IMG/VR virus record: IMGVR_UViG_3300036985_002246
Location: 124,001-188,000 of that record
Length of the DNA: 64,000 nucleotides
Reading direction: 5' to 3' (one strand)
DNA from: a virus
Under the pieces are notes generated by a model. That model saw only the letters and a program-made list of their open reading frames with translations. It was not told the DNA's origin and made no database searches. Positions within the stretch are counted from its first letter, which is position 1. Every line of letters begins with the position of its first letter. Position numbers and translations under genes: made by a program. This document shows, piece after piece, positions 26,901 to 34,813 of the stretch.

Positions 26901-27211
26901 GCCATACGACGGTGCGGTGGTTCTACAATGACGGATCCGGAACGGCGTCAAGCTCTGACATGGGTGCGAGCTTTCCCGCGAAGACGGCAAACGTCGTCTA
27001 CGAGATTCGCATTTTCTGCCCGCCCAATGGCTCGACGATCTACTACTCGATCGAGCGGCTCGACTCGGCTGCTTTCGCTGAGGGGAGTGTCACTACGGAC
27101 ATTCCGGCGGCCACACAGCTTCTCTCGCCGCAGATTTGGGCGAACAATGGTGTCGATAACTCAGCAGTCGCACTTGCGGTCGTGTCGCAGTACCTTGAGA
27201 CGGACAACTAG
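23960..27211 (+). CDS. Large tail fibre / appendage protein
   Basis: A 1083-residue protein. Residues 90-400 are beta-helix-like repeats with small and aromatic residues in register, as in fibre or lyase-type appendages. Around residue 695, HGSLSGLGADDHPQYQLV is a fibre hallmark. It is followed by two metal-box repeats, ARQDHKHDV and ARSDHTHQV (HxH), like those that bind metal in trimeric fibre shafts. The C-terminal 270 residues are a beta-rich, probably receptor-facing domain. GTG at 23960 follows the previous stop by one base. No lyase catalytic residues could be assigned. Confidence 0.75.
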   Translation: MVTIIAKNTTAADLPIDNLSVVDAVIPAFGTVTLTDSNFVYQIQADPQLRDYVTSGDIVISDGTSDLSLTDGLNYLSTVAIANSSASVDTFIAENSPAQVVTVAVSGGQLTSVAAAIASITDATVTKPYMVSVYPGEYTEPPFTMKPYVSVVGVDGFYSVHIKTNNDSAHFITGEAGSELLNVSLTGPTGVGYATIDYQTESRIPFMLDHVLIRGGYYGVWCHPAAARGVVHAFFVTDWYSGNTINQLFRSTDYGNITCMNSAKMSGPAGSCVTGWYGSGPHAEFTLDLCAFRDSSGTAFFADNGAYYRLTACAVSKASKALHIGSTGTASEFQAIGCVINEAEVTTHIQTDTPNCVVEYQGSAWSSRFNLASGTDAFILATDTDALAVTVVGELRVGDLATAVPVGSYLRKTSSTASTTFTTLSRGTGRVLNVGAGTGFISNGSSIVGVTWGAATPTLTANSNLWVIVDSAGVVQEVLTEPDYEAVVVLAIATTSATDTIFLSRHYVAASQHLPHMHEYFETVLGPLSVSGCTTVKHASPSLQLDVDGGVFYIAENEFTASANAPITFTYWYRNGSGGWNWVTSQTSINVTQYDDGSGTLATLTGTNFRRDSVYLISGTWGTEYHVVLGQEQFATALLAVVNPTPPEQLRVNSLRVAAVVVQKDATDLTSVIDQRPILGQLSTGTTAVTSHGSLSGLGADDHPQYQLVTGKNAANGYAGLTAGTMIATAQLPFTATPPVNVTKAAAAVGTSTEIARQDHKHDVTTAAAVAVGTANAEGSATSLARSDHTHQVTGFSIANLTIDAEGYPNLGDASTTTPATPATGVTLFSRFRAGRHMASQVGPSGIPYSFQPALFASKITLWTAQGNGTSVSTINFGTSNTGNATARNVATTNFATSLRRLAFVSTTGSGSSSGTRHNLLQFYRGDAAGRGGFFYVARFVVDTISAGARWFVGLYGSAAAIGNANPSSLANTLGFGIDASHTTVRWFYNDGSGTASSSDMGASFPAKTANVVYEIRIFCPPNGSTIYYSIERLDSAAFAEGSVTTDIPAATQLLSPQIWANNGVDNSAVALAVVSQYLETDN

Positions 27212-27222
27212 GAGCTAGATCA

Positions 27223-28353
27223 GTGGCCGCCACGACCCCCAACACCGTGTTCGAGTACACCGTCGATTCCGACGGCATTTTCCCCAACAAGCGCGTGGAC
27301 ATTCCGCGCTTCACGGAGGAGATCCGCGCCAGCAGTATCTCCGTCGCGCTTCGTGGGATCACGATCGCCTCCGGCAACTGCGTGATCGAGTTCTCCGGCA
27401 ACGCAAGCTCACCCCCAGGGCTGTCGTCGGCGGAGATTCTGGTCCTCGACACTCTGGTCACAAGCCACACAGGGGAGCCCCTCCCTGTGGGTGCTGCGAC
27501 TGTGACCCTCTCCTCCCCGTCCAACCCGGAGAACAAGATCCCACTCTTTTCCCTCGCGGGACGCGAGGGCAGTGAGGTGATCTACGCCACGCACAACTAC
27601 TGCGACAAGACCACCTGGTACTCGCAGAGCCTCCGGGCGGAGTCAGAGACCCTCGTGGACTCCGGGAATGGCCTCACCTGGGGGAGCGCCCATACCCACT
27701 GGGTGGATATGTACTCCGGCAAGGTCATGGACGACGACGGGGTTCGCACAGACGTTTCCCACGGGTACTCCGTGGTCGTCACCGCGAACGGGGTCGAGAA
27801 GACCATGCGCGAGGTCTACGAGGACAACGGGGGTGACTACACCGTGGACTTCGCTGCGGGCACGGTCACGTTCTTCTCGGTCCCAACAGGCCCGGTGGTG
27901 GCGACCTACTCGTATGCGGACGGGTCTGCATGGATCCTCCGGGCCTCGCCCGGTAAGAACCTCGACGTTGAGTCCGCCGAGACGCAGTTCAGCACCGACG
28001 TGGAGATCACGGACTCGATCGTGTTCACCTTCCACGGGTATGCGGCTGTGTTCGCCCCAGCCGCCGTGGCCGCCAACCTCTTGCAGCCCACCGACCTCGT
28101 GGAGATCGGGAGGGACACGTACAAGCGGTTCACCCAGATCATTGACAACGCGATCGGTTCCTTCCCTGTCGTCCCGGCCATTGGCGGTGCTGCCAGGGGC
28201 ACACAGCACGCAGTCTACGGGTTCCCGTTCAGGTACGGGACGCTCCGACGGATCTACTCGGAGTACGGAATGGAACTGCGGGTGTTCACGAAGCACGGTC
28301 GAGTGCTTCCCGGCGAGTACGCCACCACAACCTTCTACTGCGTGTCAAGGTGA
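27223..28353 (+). CDS. Hypothetical tail-associated structural protein
   Basis: A 376-residue beta-rich protein from GTG 27223, 11 bases after the large fibre gene. It contains VTANGVEKTMREVYEDNG and DYTVDFAAGTVTFFSVPTG, which resemble fibre or baseplate repeat units, and ends YATTTFYCVSR. The stop overlaps the next gene's GTG. It may be a fibre tip or baseplate part; the family is not recognised. Confidence 0.55.
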   Translation: MAATTPNTVFEYTVDSDGIFPNKRVDIPRFTEEIRASSISVALRGITIASGNCVIEFSGNASSPPGLSSAEILVLDTLVTSHTGEPLPVGAATVTLSSPSNPENKIPLFSLAGREGSEVIYATHNYCDKTTWYSQSLRAESETLVDSGNGLTWGSAHTHWVDMYSGKVMDDDGVRTDVSHGYSVVVTANGVEKTMREVYEDNGGDYTVDFAAGTVTFFSVPTGPVVATYSYADGSAWILRASPGKNLDVESAETQFSTDVEITDSIVFTFHGYAAVFAPAAVAANLLQPTDLVEIGRDTYKRFTQIIDNAIGSFPVVPAIGGAARGTQHAVYGFPFRYGTLRRIYSEYGMELRVFTKHGRVLPGEYATTTFYCVSR

Positions 28354-29282
28354 AGGCCCTCTGTCTCAGTGGTGGGGGTGCTCGTGGTGCCTACCAGGTG
28401 GGCGCGATCAAGTACCTCATGGGTGAGCGTGGTGAGAACTACGACATTTTCACCGGCACCAGCGTCGGCGCTCTCAATGCGGCGTACCTTGCTCAGTTCC
28501 CTGTAGGGGAGGAGTTGGACGCGGCACACGGCCTGAGGGAACTGTGGCTCGGGCTTGACTCCTCGAAGGTCTGGCGGGAGTGGTACTGGGGGCTGCTGGG
28601 GCTCCTTCCAGTCGTTCTGCCGAAGTGGTTTGGTGGCAAGACCTCCGCCTACTCAACGGCTCCTCTGAGGGGATTGGTTGACCACCACCTCAGGCCGCGA
28701 GCGATCCTGTCTTCGGGGAAGAAGCTCCGAGTCGGGGCCGTGGACCTGGACTCAGGGGTCCGCAGGGTGTGGGACGAGCAGGATCCTGCCCACCTACGGA
28801 AGGCTGTGCTCGCAAGCTCGTCCTTCCCGGTGTTCTTCGAGCCTGTCGAGATCAACGGACGCCTCTACACGGACGCCGGGGTGCGTGAGGTCAGCCCAAT
28901 CGAGGACGCGATCAAGGCCGGGGCCAGGGAGATCCACCTGATCTCCACCAGACCCATGGAGGTCGTGGGTGCCTTCGACCGCAAGGGCGGCCTCTCGCTC
29001 GGGCGACGTGTGCTCGGGATCATGGAGTCTGAGATCGAGCGGTGGGACGTGAGGGCCGTCGAGTTGTACAACGCCCTCTACGAGGCGAGGCACCCGCTGG
29101 CCGTCGGCAAGTCCTACGTCACCCTGAAGGTGTTGCGCCCGGAGCAGGACCTGCTGGACAACGCCCTGGACTTCAACACGACCGACATTATCGCCAACAT
29201 GGGGCGCGGCTATGCCGACGCGAAGGCCATGAACTGGGGGTCCGGTCCTGCGGTACAGTCCGAGAGCAAGGTGCCCTCATGA
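28350..29282 (+). CDS. Patatin-like phospholipase
   Basis: A 310-residue protein with the complete patatin signature. The oxyanion loop is SGGGARGAYQVG (7-18), the nucleophile elbow GTSVG has S38, and the catalytic aspartate is D175 in YTDAG. SSSFPVFFEPVEINGRLY precedes the latter, as usual. It would hydrolyse acyl chains of membrane lipids. No signal peptide is seen, so it acts in the cytoplasm or from the virion. GTG 28350 overlaps the preceding stop and its own stop overlaps the next ATG. Its placement between fibre genes and a small membrane protein suggests a role in envelope damage at lysis or entry. Confidence 0.85.
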   Translation: MKALCLSGGGARGAYQVGAIKYLMGERGENYDIFTGTSVGALNAAYLAQFPVGEELDAAHGLRELWLGLDSSKVWREWYWGLLGLLPVVLPKWFGGKTSAYSTAPLRGLVDHHLRPRAILSSGKKLRVGAVDLDSGVRRVWDEQDPAHLRKAVLASSSFPVFFEPVEINGRLYTDAGVREVSPIEDAIKAGAREIHLISTRPMEVVGAFDRKGGLSLGRRVLGIMESEIERWDVRAVELYNALYEARHPLAVGKSYVTLKVLRPEQDLLDNALDFNTTDIIANMGRGYADAKAMNWGSGPAVQSESKVPS

Positions 29283-29734
29283 GCGCAGAATCCAAGGTGC
29301 TTCAGGTCGGTCTAGGGGACGCCATGCGCCGTCTCCTCGACATTGAGATCCGCGTCCGCCACGGGATCACCACCCCCGAGGTGGCTGTCGAGCGGGATAT
29401 GCTCCTCGAAGCCCTGAACCGGGTCGAGATCAATCTCGGGTTCGACTGTGACAGCGACGGGCTCCCCGACACCGTGGACCTGTTCAGGGAGACCTCTGAG
29501 ACTTCCTGCTGCCGCCTCATTGACCTGCCAGGCGTGAAGCCCACGAAGAAGCCCACTGTGAAGAAGGCGGCACCTCCCCCGGCTCCCGTGCCACCTGCGG
29601 TCTCGCAGGAGGTGTCCTCCTCCCGTCTGGAGGAGCTTCCTTCGCTCACCACGGGTCCGCTCGGGACCCCAGCGGGTCCGGGCTTCTTCTCTCGAATGTT
29701 CAACCCGGCTGACAAGAAGGGTGGGAAGCAGTAG
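29279..29734 (+). CDS. Hypothetical protein with Pro/Lys-rich tail
   Basis: A 151-residue protein. It has a helical N-terminus (AMRRLLDIEIRVRHGI, AVERDMLLEALNRVEINLG), a DCDSDGLPDTVDLF segment resembling a calcium-loop-type turn, then CCRLIDLPG and a disordered Pro/Lys-rich stretch ending FSRMFNPADKKG. It overlaps both neighbours (ATGA at its start, TAGTG at its end), so it is translated as one unit with the patatin and membrane protein. Function unknown. Confidence 0.55.
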   Translation: MSAESKVLQVGLGDAMRRLLDIEIRVRHGITTPEVAVERDMLLEALNRVEINLGFDCDSDGLPDTVDLFRETSETSCCRLIDLPGVKPTKKPTVKKAAPPPAPVPPAVSQEVSSSRLEELPSLTTGPLGTPAGPGFFSRMFNPADKKGGKQ

Positions 29735-30042
29735 TGCCGACGCTCAACTTCCTGCTGCTCGCCTACGGGATCGCCTTCGGGGTCCAGAACAAGCTCCCGT
29801 TCCTTCGGGGCAAGCTGGCTGTCCTGGACGCACTGATCAAGTGTACCTACTGCTTGGGGTTCCACACGGGATACCTGGCTTGGGGTCTGTACTGGGTCAT
29901 GGAGAGGCCGTCTCTTGGGACTGACGCCGGAAGCATTGCACTCTCGGTGGTCCTCGCCGTCGTGACGTGGGGGCTCTCTTCGGCGGCGTTCTCCTACGGG
30001 GTGGACACGGCGATCCGGTGGCTTGAATATCGCCCCCGGTAG
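29734..30042 (+). CDS. Small membrane protein with CxxC, DUF1360-like
   Basis: A 102-residue protein with about two to three hydrophobic segments: LNFLLLAYGIAFGV, a GFHTGYLAWGLYWVM stretch and IALSVVLAVVTWGLSSAAF. CTYCLG lies between the first two. This resembles small inner-membrane proteins of the DUF1360 type. GTG 29734 overlaps the previous TAG. It could assist the adjacent phospholipase, or be a holin-like protein; neither is shown. Confidence 0.55.
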   Translation: MPTLNFLLLAYGIAFGVQNKLPFLRGKLAVLDALIKCTYCLGFHTGYLAWGLYWVMERPSLGTDAGSIALSVVLAVVTWGLSSAAFSYGVDTAIRWLEYRPR

Positions 30043-30057
30043 GCGAGGGCTTCAAGC

Positions 30058-30489
30058 GTGCCGGTCGTACAACTTTTCCGACCTCAGAGTTCCGGGGACG
30101 TGATTCTTCCGGCGTCCATGCCGCCAGGGTATGTGCCCGGCTCGTACCTGAACATGGCCGTGAAGATCGTGGACGTGCTCGGGGTGCCCACGATCTACCC
30201 GTGCATGGCCCAGAAGAACACGGACAGCCCGCAATCGTTCTACGGGATCCTGAAGCAGGACCTCCCGACGGTGATCGTCACGGCAGGCAGGGGGGCCGCC
30301 ACGACTCCGCTCGTCGAGGGGGCGATCCCACTTGTGCCGGACAAGGACGTGTACCTGTCCTCGACCACGCCAGGGTATGTGACCCAGGCGACGCCCCAAT
30401 CTTCAGGGACCGTCATGCTCCGGGTCGGGTTCGCCCTTGACGCTGCTCGGGTCATTCTGTCCGGTGACTTCCGGGTGGACTACTACTGA
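30058..30489 (+). CDS. Small virion protein, decoration-like
   Basis: A 143-residue beta-rich protein (GDVILPASMPPGYVPGSYLNM, KDVYLSSTTPGYVTQATPQSSGTVMLRVGFALD). The fold pattern resembles small capsid or tail decoration proteins, but no family is recognised. GTG 30058 is used, preceded by GGCGAGGG. Confidence 0.5.
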   Translation: MPVVQLFRPQSSGDVILPASMPPGYVPGSYLNMAVKIVDVLGVPTIYPCMAQKNTDSPQSFYGILKQDLPTVIVTAGRGAATTPLVEGAIPLVPDKDVYLSSTTPGYVTQATPQSSGTVMLRVGFALDAARVILSGDFRVDYY

Positions 30490-30522
30490 GCCTATCAGCA
30501 GACCCTGCTAGGAGTCTCGTCC

Positions 30523-30906
30523 ATGTCCAATCTCCGCTCGAAGCTGATCCGCCTGGCCCACCAGAAGCCAGAGCTTCGGGCTGACTTGCTGCCGCTGCTC
30601 AAGTCGGCGAGACCCACGTTCGTGGAGGCCAAGCAGACGATCCTCGACTACCTGGGGGAGCACGGCTGGAAGCTCTCGGCCCCTGGACTCAAGGTCATGC
30701 ACGCCACGTCCAAGGACGGGAAGGTGCGCCTCTGGTTCAAGGCACAGGCGGTCTACTTCACCTACAGCACGGGTAGACACGACTTCGGGGAGGCACACTC
30801 CCTTCACAACGACATTCGCTCAATGACCCCAGAGGCGTTCGCAAAGGACGCCGACGAGACCGCCAGGGCTGACCTCTGGGTGGAACGGGACGCTGAGCGG
30901 GGGTGA
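30523..30906 (+). CDS. LIRLAH-tagged protein with KVRLWFKAQAVYF domain
   Basis: A 127-residue protein. Residues 4-26 carry the short tag LIRLAH, PELR, LLPLLK shared with three other products here. The rest is one small domain (HATSKDGKVRLWFKAQAVYF, HDFGEAHSL, DIRSMTPEAFAKDA) of a type I have seen in other large-phage proteins but cannot name. TAGGAG precedes ATG 30523. The tag may direct it to the prohead. Confidence 0.6.
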   Translation: MSNLRSKLIRLAHQKPELRADLLPLLKSARPTFVEAKQTILDYLGEHGWKLSAPGLKVMHATSKDGKVRLWFKAQAVYFTYSTGRHDFGEAHSLHNDIRSMTPEAFAKDADETARADLWVERDAERG

Positions 30907-30946
30907 GCCACACCTCGTCTTTCACAACCAGTAGGGAGTCCTCTCA

Positions 30947-31405
30947 ATGTCCGACCGAACACTTCGAGCCAAGCTGATCCGCCTCGCCCACGCCAACCCC
31001 GAGCTTCGCGCTCAGATCCTCCCGCTCCTCAAGGACGCGGGCTGCGAGAAGCTGCCTGAGGGCGGCATGAGGGACAACTGCGAGGAGAAGGTCGAGGAGG
31101 GCAAGGAGTCTGCCTCCAAGAAGGCCGGTGGCAACGACGTGATCGAGTACGTCCTCCCCATGGACGACATGGCCAAGCTCTACCACACGCTGAAGAAGCA
31201 GGACGAGCAGTCAGCCAAGCTCCTCATGGAGGTCTACAACGTCCTGCGGGATAGGCTCAAGCTCTCCGACGGCGAGAACGAGGCCATGAGCCGGGTCCGT
31301 GGCATGGTCACTCGTGGGCAGAACTGGGACGCGGCCCTCCTCCGCAACAACGTCTTCAAGGCCGCCCACTCGCTCGGCATGAAGCTGCCGAGCTTCATGT
31401 TCTGA
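30947..31405 (+). CDS. LIRLAH-tagged helical protein
   Basis: A 152-residue protein. Residues 6-28 carry LIRLAH, PELR, LPLLK. Then come a charged linker and a helical C-terminal domain (DDMAKLYHTLKKQDEQSAKLLMEVYNVL, SRVRGMVTRGQNWDAALLRNNVF). It lies directly after the tagged gene at 30523, and the tag region is the only shared part, so the tag looks modular. AGGGAG precedes ATG 30947. Function unknown. Confidence 0.6.
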   Translation: MSDRTLRAKLIRLAHANPELRAQILPLLKDAGCEKLPEGGMRDNCEEKVEEGKESASKKAGGNDVIEYVLPMDDMAKLYHTLKKQDEQSAKLLMEVYNVLRDRLKLSDGENEAMSRVRGMVTRGQNWDAALLRNNVFKAAHSLGMKLPSFMF

Positions 31406-31418
31406 GCGGAGACACTCG

Positions 31419-32315
31419 GTGGCAGTCGCATTTCTACCAGGGACAGTGCTCGGGCAGGGAGATCTCGACATTTTCCTGACGAACTCGTCGTCGATTGCGA
31501 CCAACGCCTTCGAGATCACCTACGCGATCTACTGGGTCAGCAACGTCTTCCCGTTCCCCGAGATCCTGATCGGGTCGCCGAACCGGATCCCGCTGAACCC
31601 GAACGTCGGCGAGTACTACGCCTCGCTCCAGGTGCCGACCAACGCGAGTATCGGCACCTACCACATTCGGTGGAACTTCAAGCAGTTCGCCGGGAGCCCA
31701 GTCCAGCAGGTCGTGCAGGAGTGGGCCGTGGTCACGCCTGGGACGACAACCTCCCCGATCTACACCCAGTGCGTCACGTCAATGATCGGGAAGCTGCGGC
31801 TCCTCCTCCGCGACCAGAACCCCGACAAGTTCTACCACTTCCGCCCACCGGAGGCGGAAGGCAACATTGGCGCGTACAACCAGGTCTTCGGTCAGATCTG
31901 GGAGGACGCTGAGCTTCTGGAGTACCTGGAGCGCGGGCTCGACTGGTGGAATATGTTCCCACCGACGACGCCTGACCTGGACACCCTCGACAAGCTCTGC
32001 GCCGAGAAGTCCGTGTGGCGGACAGCCGTTCTGTGGGAGGCGATTGCTCACGCCTGCTTCGCTGTGTCACTCAACTGGGTGGCGGACGAGTTCGACTACT
32101 CAATCGGTGGTGTTTCCCTCTCGATCGAGAAGTCCTCGAAGTACGAGTCACTCAAGCAGAACGCCGAGTCTCAGTTCGACAAGGCCACCGAAGCCAAGGC
32201 TCGGACCGTGAAGTTCATTCGCGGCTTGCAGCAGCCCAAGTACGGGATCGGGATAAGGTCGGCCTTTGGACCACAGGTAGGTCGGGGTGTGCTCAGTCCG
32301 AGGAATTTCCTCTAA
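31419..32315 (+). CDS. Putative neck / head-completion protein
   Basis: A 298-residue protein. Residues 1-110 are an Ig-like beta domain (QGDLDIFLTNSSS, FEITYAIYWVS, IGTYHIRWNF). The second half is helical (VTSMIGKLRLLLRDQNPDKF, DAELLEYLERGLDWWNMFPP, KTVKF-type basic helix near the end). This arrangement resembles connector-associated proteins of contractile-tailed phages. GTG 31419 is preceded by GCGGAGA. The role is inferred from layout and context. Confidence 0.5.
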   Translation: MAVAFLPGTVLGQGDLDIFLTNSSSIATNAFEITYAIYWVSNVFPFPEILIGSPNRIPLNPNVGEYYASLQVPTNASIGTYHIRWNFKQFAGSPVQQVVQEWAVVTPGTTTSPIYTQCVTSMIGKLRLLLRDQNPDKFYHFRPPEAEGNIGAYNQVFGQIWEDAELLEYLERGLDWWNMFPPTTPDLDTLDKLCAEKSVWRTAVLWEAIAHACFAVSLNWVADEFDYSIGGVSLSIEKSSKYESLKQNAESQFDKATEAKARTVKFIRGLQQPKYGIGIRSAFGPQVGRGVLSPRNFL

Positions 32316-32433
32316 AACCTGAATCATTCCGGGTACCATCACTCCGTCATCAAGTACCTGAAGCGGTAACAGACAGCAAGAAAAGTACGGGTTAGGGGTA
32401 GACGTTCGGTTCTGGGTCAAGTAGACTCCAGGC

Positions 32434-33504
32434 ATGAAGTCCACGGCGACCGTCGAATGCCCGGCCTGCAAGAAGCTCATTCCGACCAAGGCGATCCCCA
32501 AACACACTTCGGGGTGTCACAGTTGGTCTACGGTCGTTGGGGTTCCCCCGTCCAAGTTCAACTGGGACGCCCACTGCAAGCGCGGCCCATACGCAGACGG
32601 GCTCATGGAGGGCACCAACTACGTTCGGTGCTTGGAGTGTGCGAAGAAGGGCTGGGACGCTCGTTTCAAGCGCATGATGGACCACCTCAAGAAGGTCCAC
32701 GGCTATGACGAGGCGACGTACCTTGCGAAGTACTCCAACGCGGCGGTGAGGATCGCCTCTACGGCCCAGAAGCGTGAGGGGACAGTCCAGGCTCGTTACG
32801 GGGTCGAGAACGTCTTTCAGGCCGACTCTGTGAAGCAGCAGAGCCGCAAGACAATGAGACAGCGGTACGGGGCCAGTCACCCACTTCAGGCTCTGAAGCC
32901 TCGCCAGAAGATGCTTGCAACCAATCTCACTCGCTACGGGTCAGCCAATCCGTTCGGCTCTGCTAAGATCAAAGCGAGGCTGAAGGCCACCAACATTCTC
33001 CGCTACGGGACCGAGTTCCCCAATCAGAACCGGGGGGTTATCGCTCGTCGTGTTGGGACGAACATGATCCGGTACGGATCTCCCGTGCCACAGGGGTTTG
33101 GTAGGTCGGGAAAGACCTCCCTTGAGGATTGGGTAGACAAGCTCGCCCTAGCAGGCGTCGTCTACACCGGGGACCGTTCGTACTGGGTCCGGTGTACCGG
33201 ACAGGACGGTTTTCCGAAGAACCGCAATCCCGACTTCGTGGTCTACTCGCCTGAGAACCTCGCCAGGGTGCTGGAAGGGGCACCTACCAATGAGGTCCGC
33301 ACGAACAAGGTGATCGAGGTGCTGGGGGATTGGTGGCACCGGGAGGAGATCGTGGGCCTCCCCCGAGACGCCTACGTTGCTTCCCGCATCGCGGAGTACG
33401 CCTCCGCCCGGATCTCCTGCCTCATCCTCTGGGAGTCCGAGGTCAAGAAGCAACCTGAGCTAGTCCTGGAGCGCCTCGCTGGGTTCCTCTCAGTAGGTCC
33501 GTGA
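32434..33504 (+). CDS. Homing endonuclease, EDxHD/Vsr-like with MucR-type zinc finger
   Basis: A 356-residue protein. Residues 9-29 (CPACKKLIP...H..GCH) and about 66-100 (CLECAKKGWDARFKRMMDHL, HGYDEATYLAKY) are zinc fingers, the second of Ros/MucR form. Residues 115-215 hold four repeats of the RYG type (ARYGVENVFQ, RYGASHPLQ, TRYGSANPFG, LRYGTEFPN), typical of phage homing-nuclease DNA-binding arrays. The C-terminal 130 residues (NRNPDFVVY, KVIEVLGDWWH) match the Vsr-like EDxHD nuclease core. It lies between a structural gene and a lipoprotein gene and is free-standing. The upstream 118 bases are AT-richer with no clear gene. Confidence 0.8.
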   Translation: MKSTATVECPACKKLIPTKAIPKHTSGCHSWSTVVGVPPSKFNWDAHCKRGPYADGLMEGTNYVRCLECAKKGWDARFKRMMDHLKKVHGYDEATYLAKYSNAAVRIASTAQKREGTVQARYGVENVFQADSVKQQSRKTMRQRYGASHPLQALKPRQKMLATNLTRYGSANPFGSAKIKARLKATNILRYGTEFPNQNRGVIARRVGTNMIRYGSPVPQGFGRSGKTSLEDWVDKLALAGVVYTGDRSYWVRCTGQDGFPKNRNPDFVVYSPENLARVLEGAPTNEVRTNKVIEVLGDWWHREEIVGLPRDAYVASRIAEYASARISCLILWESEVKKQPELVLERLAGFLSVGP

Positions 33505-33509
33505 GTTCT

Positions 33510-33519
33510 CTATAGGCCG
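33510..33519 (+). promoter_or_regulatory. CTATAGGCCG repeat, possible promoter core
   Basis: Exact copy of the decamer at 19759, nine bases before ATG 33528. It may mark the start of the accessory transcript, but the evidence is only sequence identity and position. Confidence 0.3.
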
Positions 33520-33527
33520 GGGGTGAC

Positions 33528-34520
33528 ATGACCAATCTGCTTCGTCTGGTCGCAGTGCTGGGAGTGTCCCTCCTGTTCTCGTGCGGGCCGTCACCGGCTC
33601 CTCTTGTGGACGCAGGGTTCGACGCCGGGACGACCGACGGTGGGGTTCCTCCGACACGGCTCCGGGTGATCAACGGCTCCACCGAGACGCTGTGGATCTT
33701 CTACCAGGTCGGCTCGGGCGGCGGGTCGATCCCCACGGCTCACCAGGTCCAGTTGGCGGCTGGCGAGCACCTCGACTACCCGATCCCCGACGAGGGCCTC
33801 GCGGCCACTCGGTTCTGGCCAGGCTACGGCTGTGACGACACCGGGAACAACTGCCAGATCGGGCAGTCAGGCGGCCCCGCAGACCAGGGCTTCACCTGCC
33901 CAAGCTACGGCTGCGCCCCGCCGATCGACTCGAAGTTCGAGGGCACCTTCGGCTGCCTTCCAAGCGTGCCGGTCGGCGACTGCCTGATCAACCCGTCGAG
34001 CCCGACGCATGACCCGCTCCCTGCCACGGACGGCTGGGACACGAGCATGGTTGACGGCTTCACGCTGCCCTTCCGGGTCGAGGTGTTCGGGGACTGTCCC
34101 GGCGGTCCGATCGCCAACACGATCGACTGCTCGGCGCTCCCCCTGTCCATGTGCCCGACCACGGAGGACCTCTCCACGGACGGGGCATTCCCGGCGCTCA
34201 TGTCGGAGAGCATGATGCTCACGAACCCCTCAAGCTCGCTGCCGGGTGGCTGCTACGCGGACTGCTCGAAGCTCACCATGTCCCAGTGGTCTGGGCTCTC
34301 CTACGACCCCGCTTCGGCTGAGGCGCAAATGTACTGCTGCCCGACGCCGCCGATTGAGCCCCCGGCCTGCCGAGTCGGCCCAGTCGCGAGCACAGCCTAC
34401 ACCGACCTGGTTCACCGGACCTGCCCGCAGGTCTACGCCTACTCCTACGACGACGGGAGCGGGCTGTTCTCGTGCCCGGCGGGCGTCCACTACGAAGTCA
34501 CCTTCTACGGACTACAATGA
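33528..34520 (+). CDS. Thaumatin-like lipoprotein
   Basis: A 330-residue protein. Residues 1-19 are a lipoprotein signal ending LLFSC (C19), then a short Asp-Ala-Gly stalk (VDAGFDAGTTDGG). The remainder resembles the thaumatin family: RVINGSTETLWIFYQ at the start, GWDTSMVDGFTLPFRVEV in the middle, and HRTCPQVYAYSYDDGSGLFSC with YEVTFYG at the end, plus many cysteines. Thaumatin-like proteins bind or cleave glucans, or act as defence proteins; which applies is unknown. It would be exposed on the host outer membrane. The stalk style is common in Myxococcota, which suggests acquisition from such a host. Confidence 0.75.
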   Translation: MTNLLRLVAVLGVSLLFSCGPSPAPLVDAGFDAGTTDGGVPPTRLRVINGSTETLWIFYQVGSGGGSIPTAHQVQLAAGEHLDYPIPDEGLAATRFWPGYGCDDTGNNCQIGQSGGPADQGFTCPSYGCAPPIDSKFEGTFGCLPSVPVGDCLINPSSPTHDPLPATDGWDTSMVDGFTLPFRVEVFGDCPGGPIANTIDCSALPLSMCPTTEDLSTDGAFPALMSESMMLTNPSSSLPGGCYADCSKLTMSQWSGLSYDPASAEAQMYCCPTPPIEPPACRVGPVASTAYTDLVHRTCPQVYAYSYDDGSGLFSCPAGVHYEVTFYGLQ

Positions 34521-34813
34521 CCAATCTCCGCAGCAAACTGATCCGTCTCGCCCACTCGAATCCCGAGCTTCGGGCTGACCTCCTGCCGCTGCTCAAGACG
34601 GCTACCCCGCAGGAGTCCACCCCTGAGCAGCAGGCGGCTTCAGCAGAGGCCAAGCGTCTCTCGGAGATCGCGAACGAGAAGGGGACGCGCTCCGCCCACG
34701 CCAAGGCGGCCTCTGCCCACAGGGCAGCCGCCGACCTCTACCCTTGGGGGCACCTCATGAAGAGCACACACAAGGGAATGGCGCAAATGCACAAGCAGAA
34801 GGCCGGGCGGTGA
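34517..34813 (+). CDS. Small LIRLAH-tagged protein
   Basis: A 98-residue protein. Residues 3-25 carry LIRLAH, PELR, LLPLLK. The rest is helical and Ala-rich (QQAASAEAKRLSEIANEKGT, AHAKAASAHRAAADLY), like small helical-hairpin proteins. ATG 34517 overlaps the thaumatin-like gene stop, and the next gene's GTG overlaps its own stop. The three are probably cotranslated even though the first is a secreted lipoprotein. Confidence 0.6.
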   Translation: MTNLRSKLIRLAHSNPELRADLLPLLKTATPQESTPEQQAASAEAKRLSEIANEKGTRSAHAKAASAHRAAADLYPWGHLMKSTHKGMAQMHKQKAGR

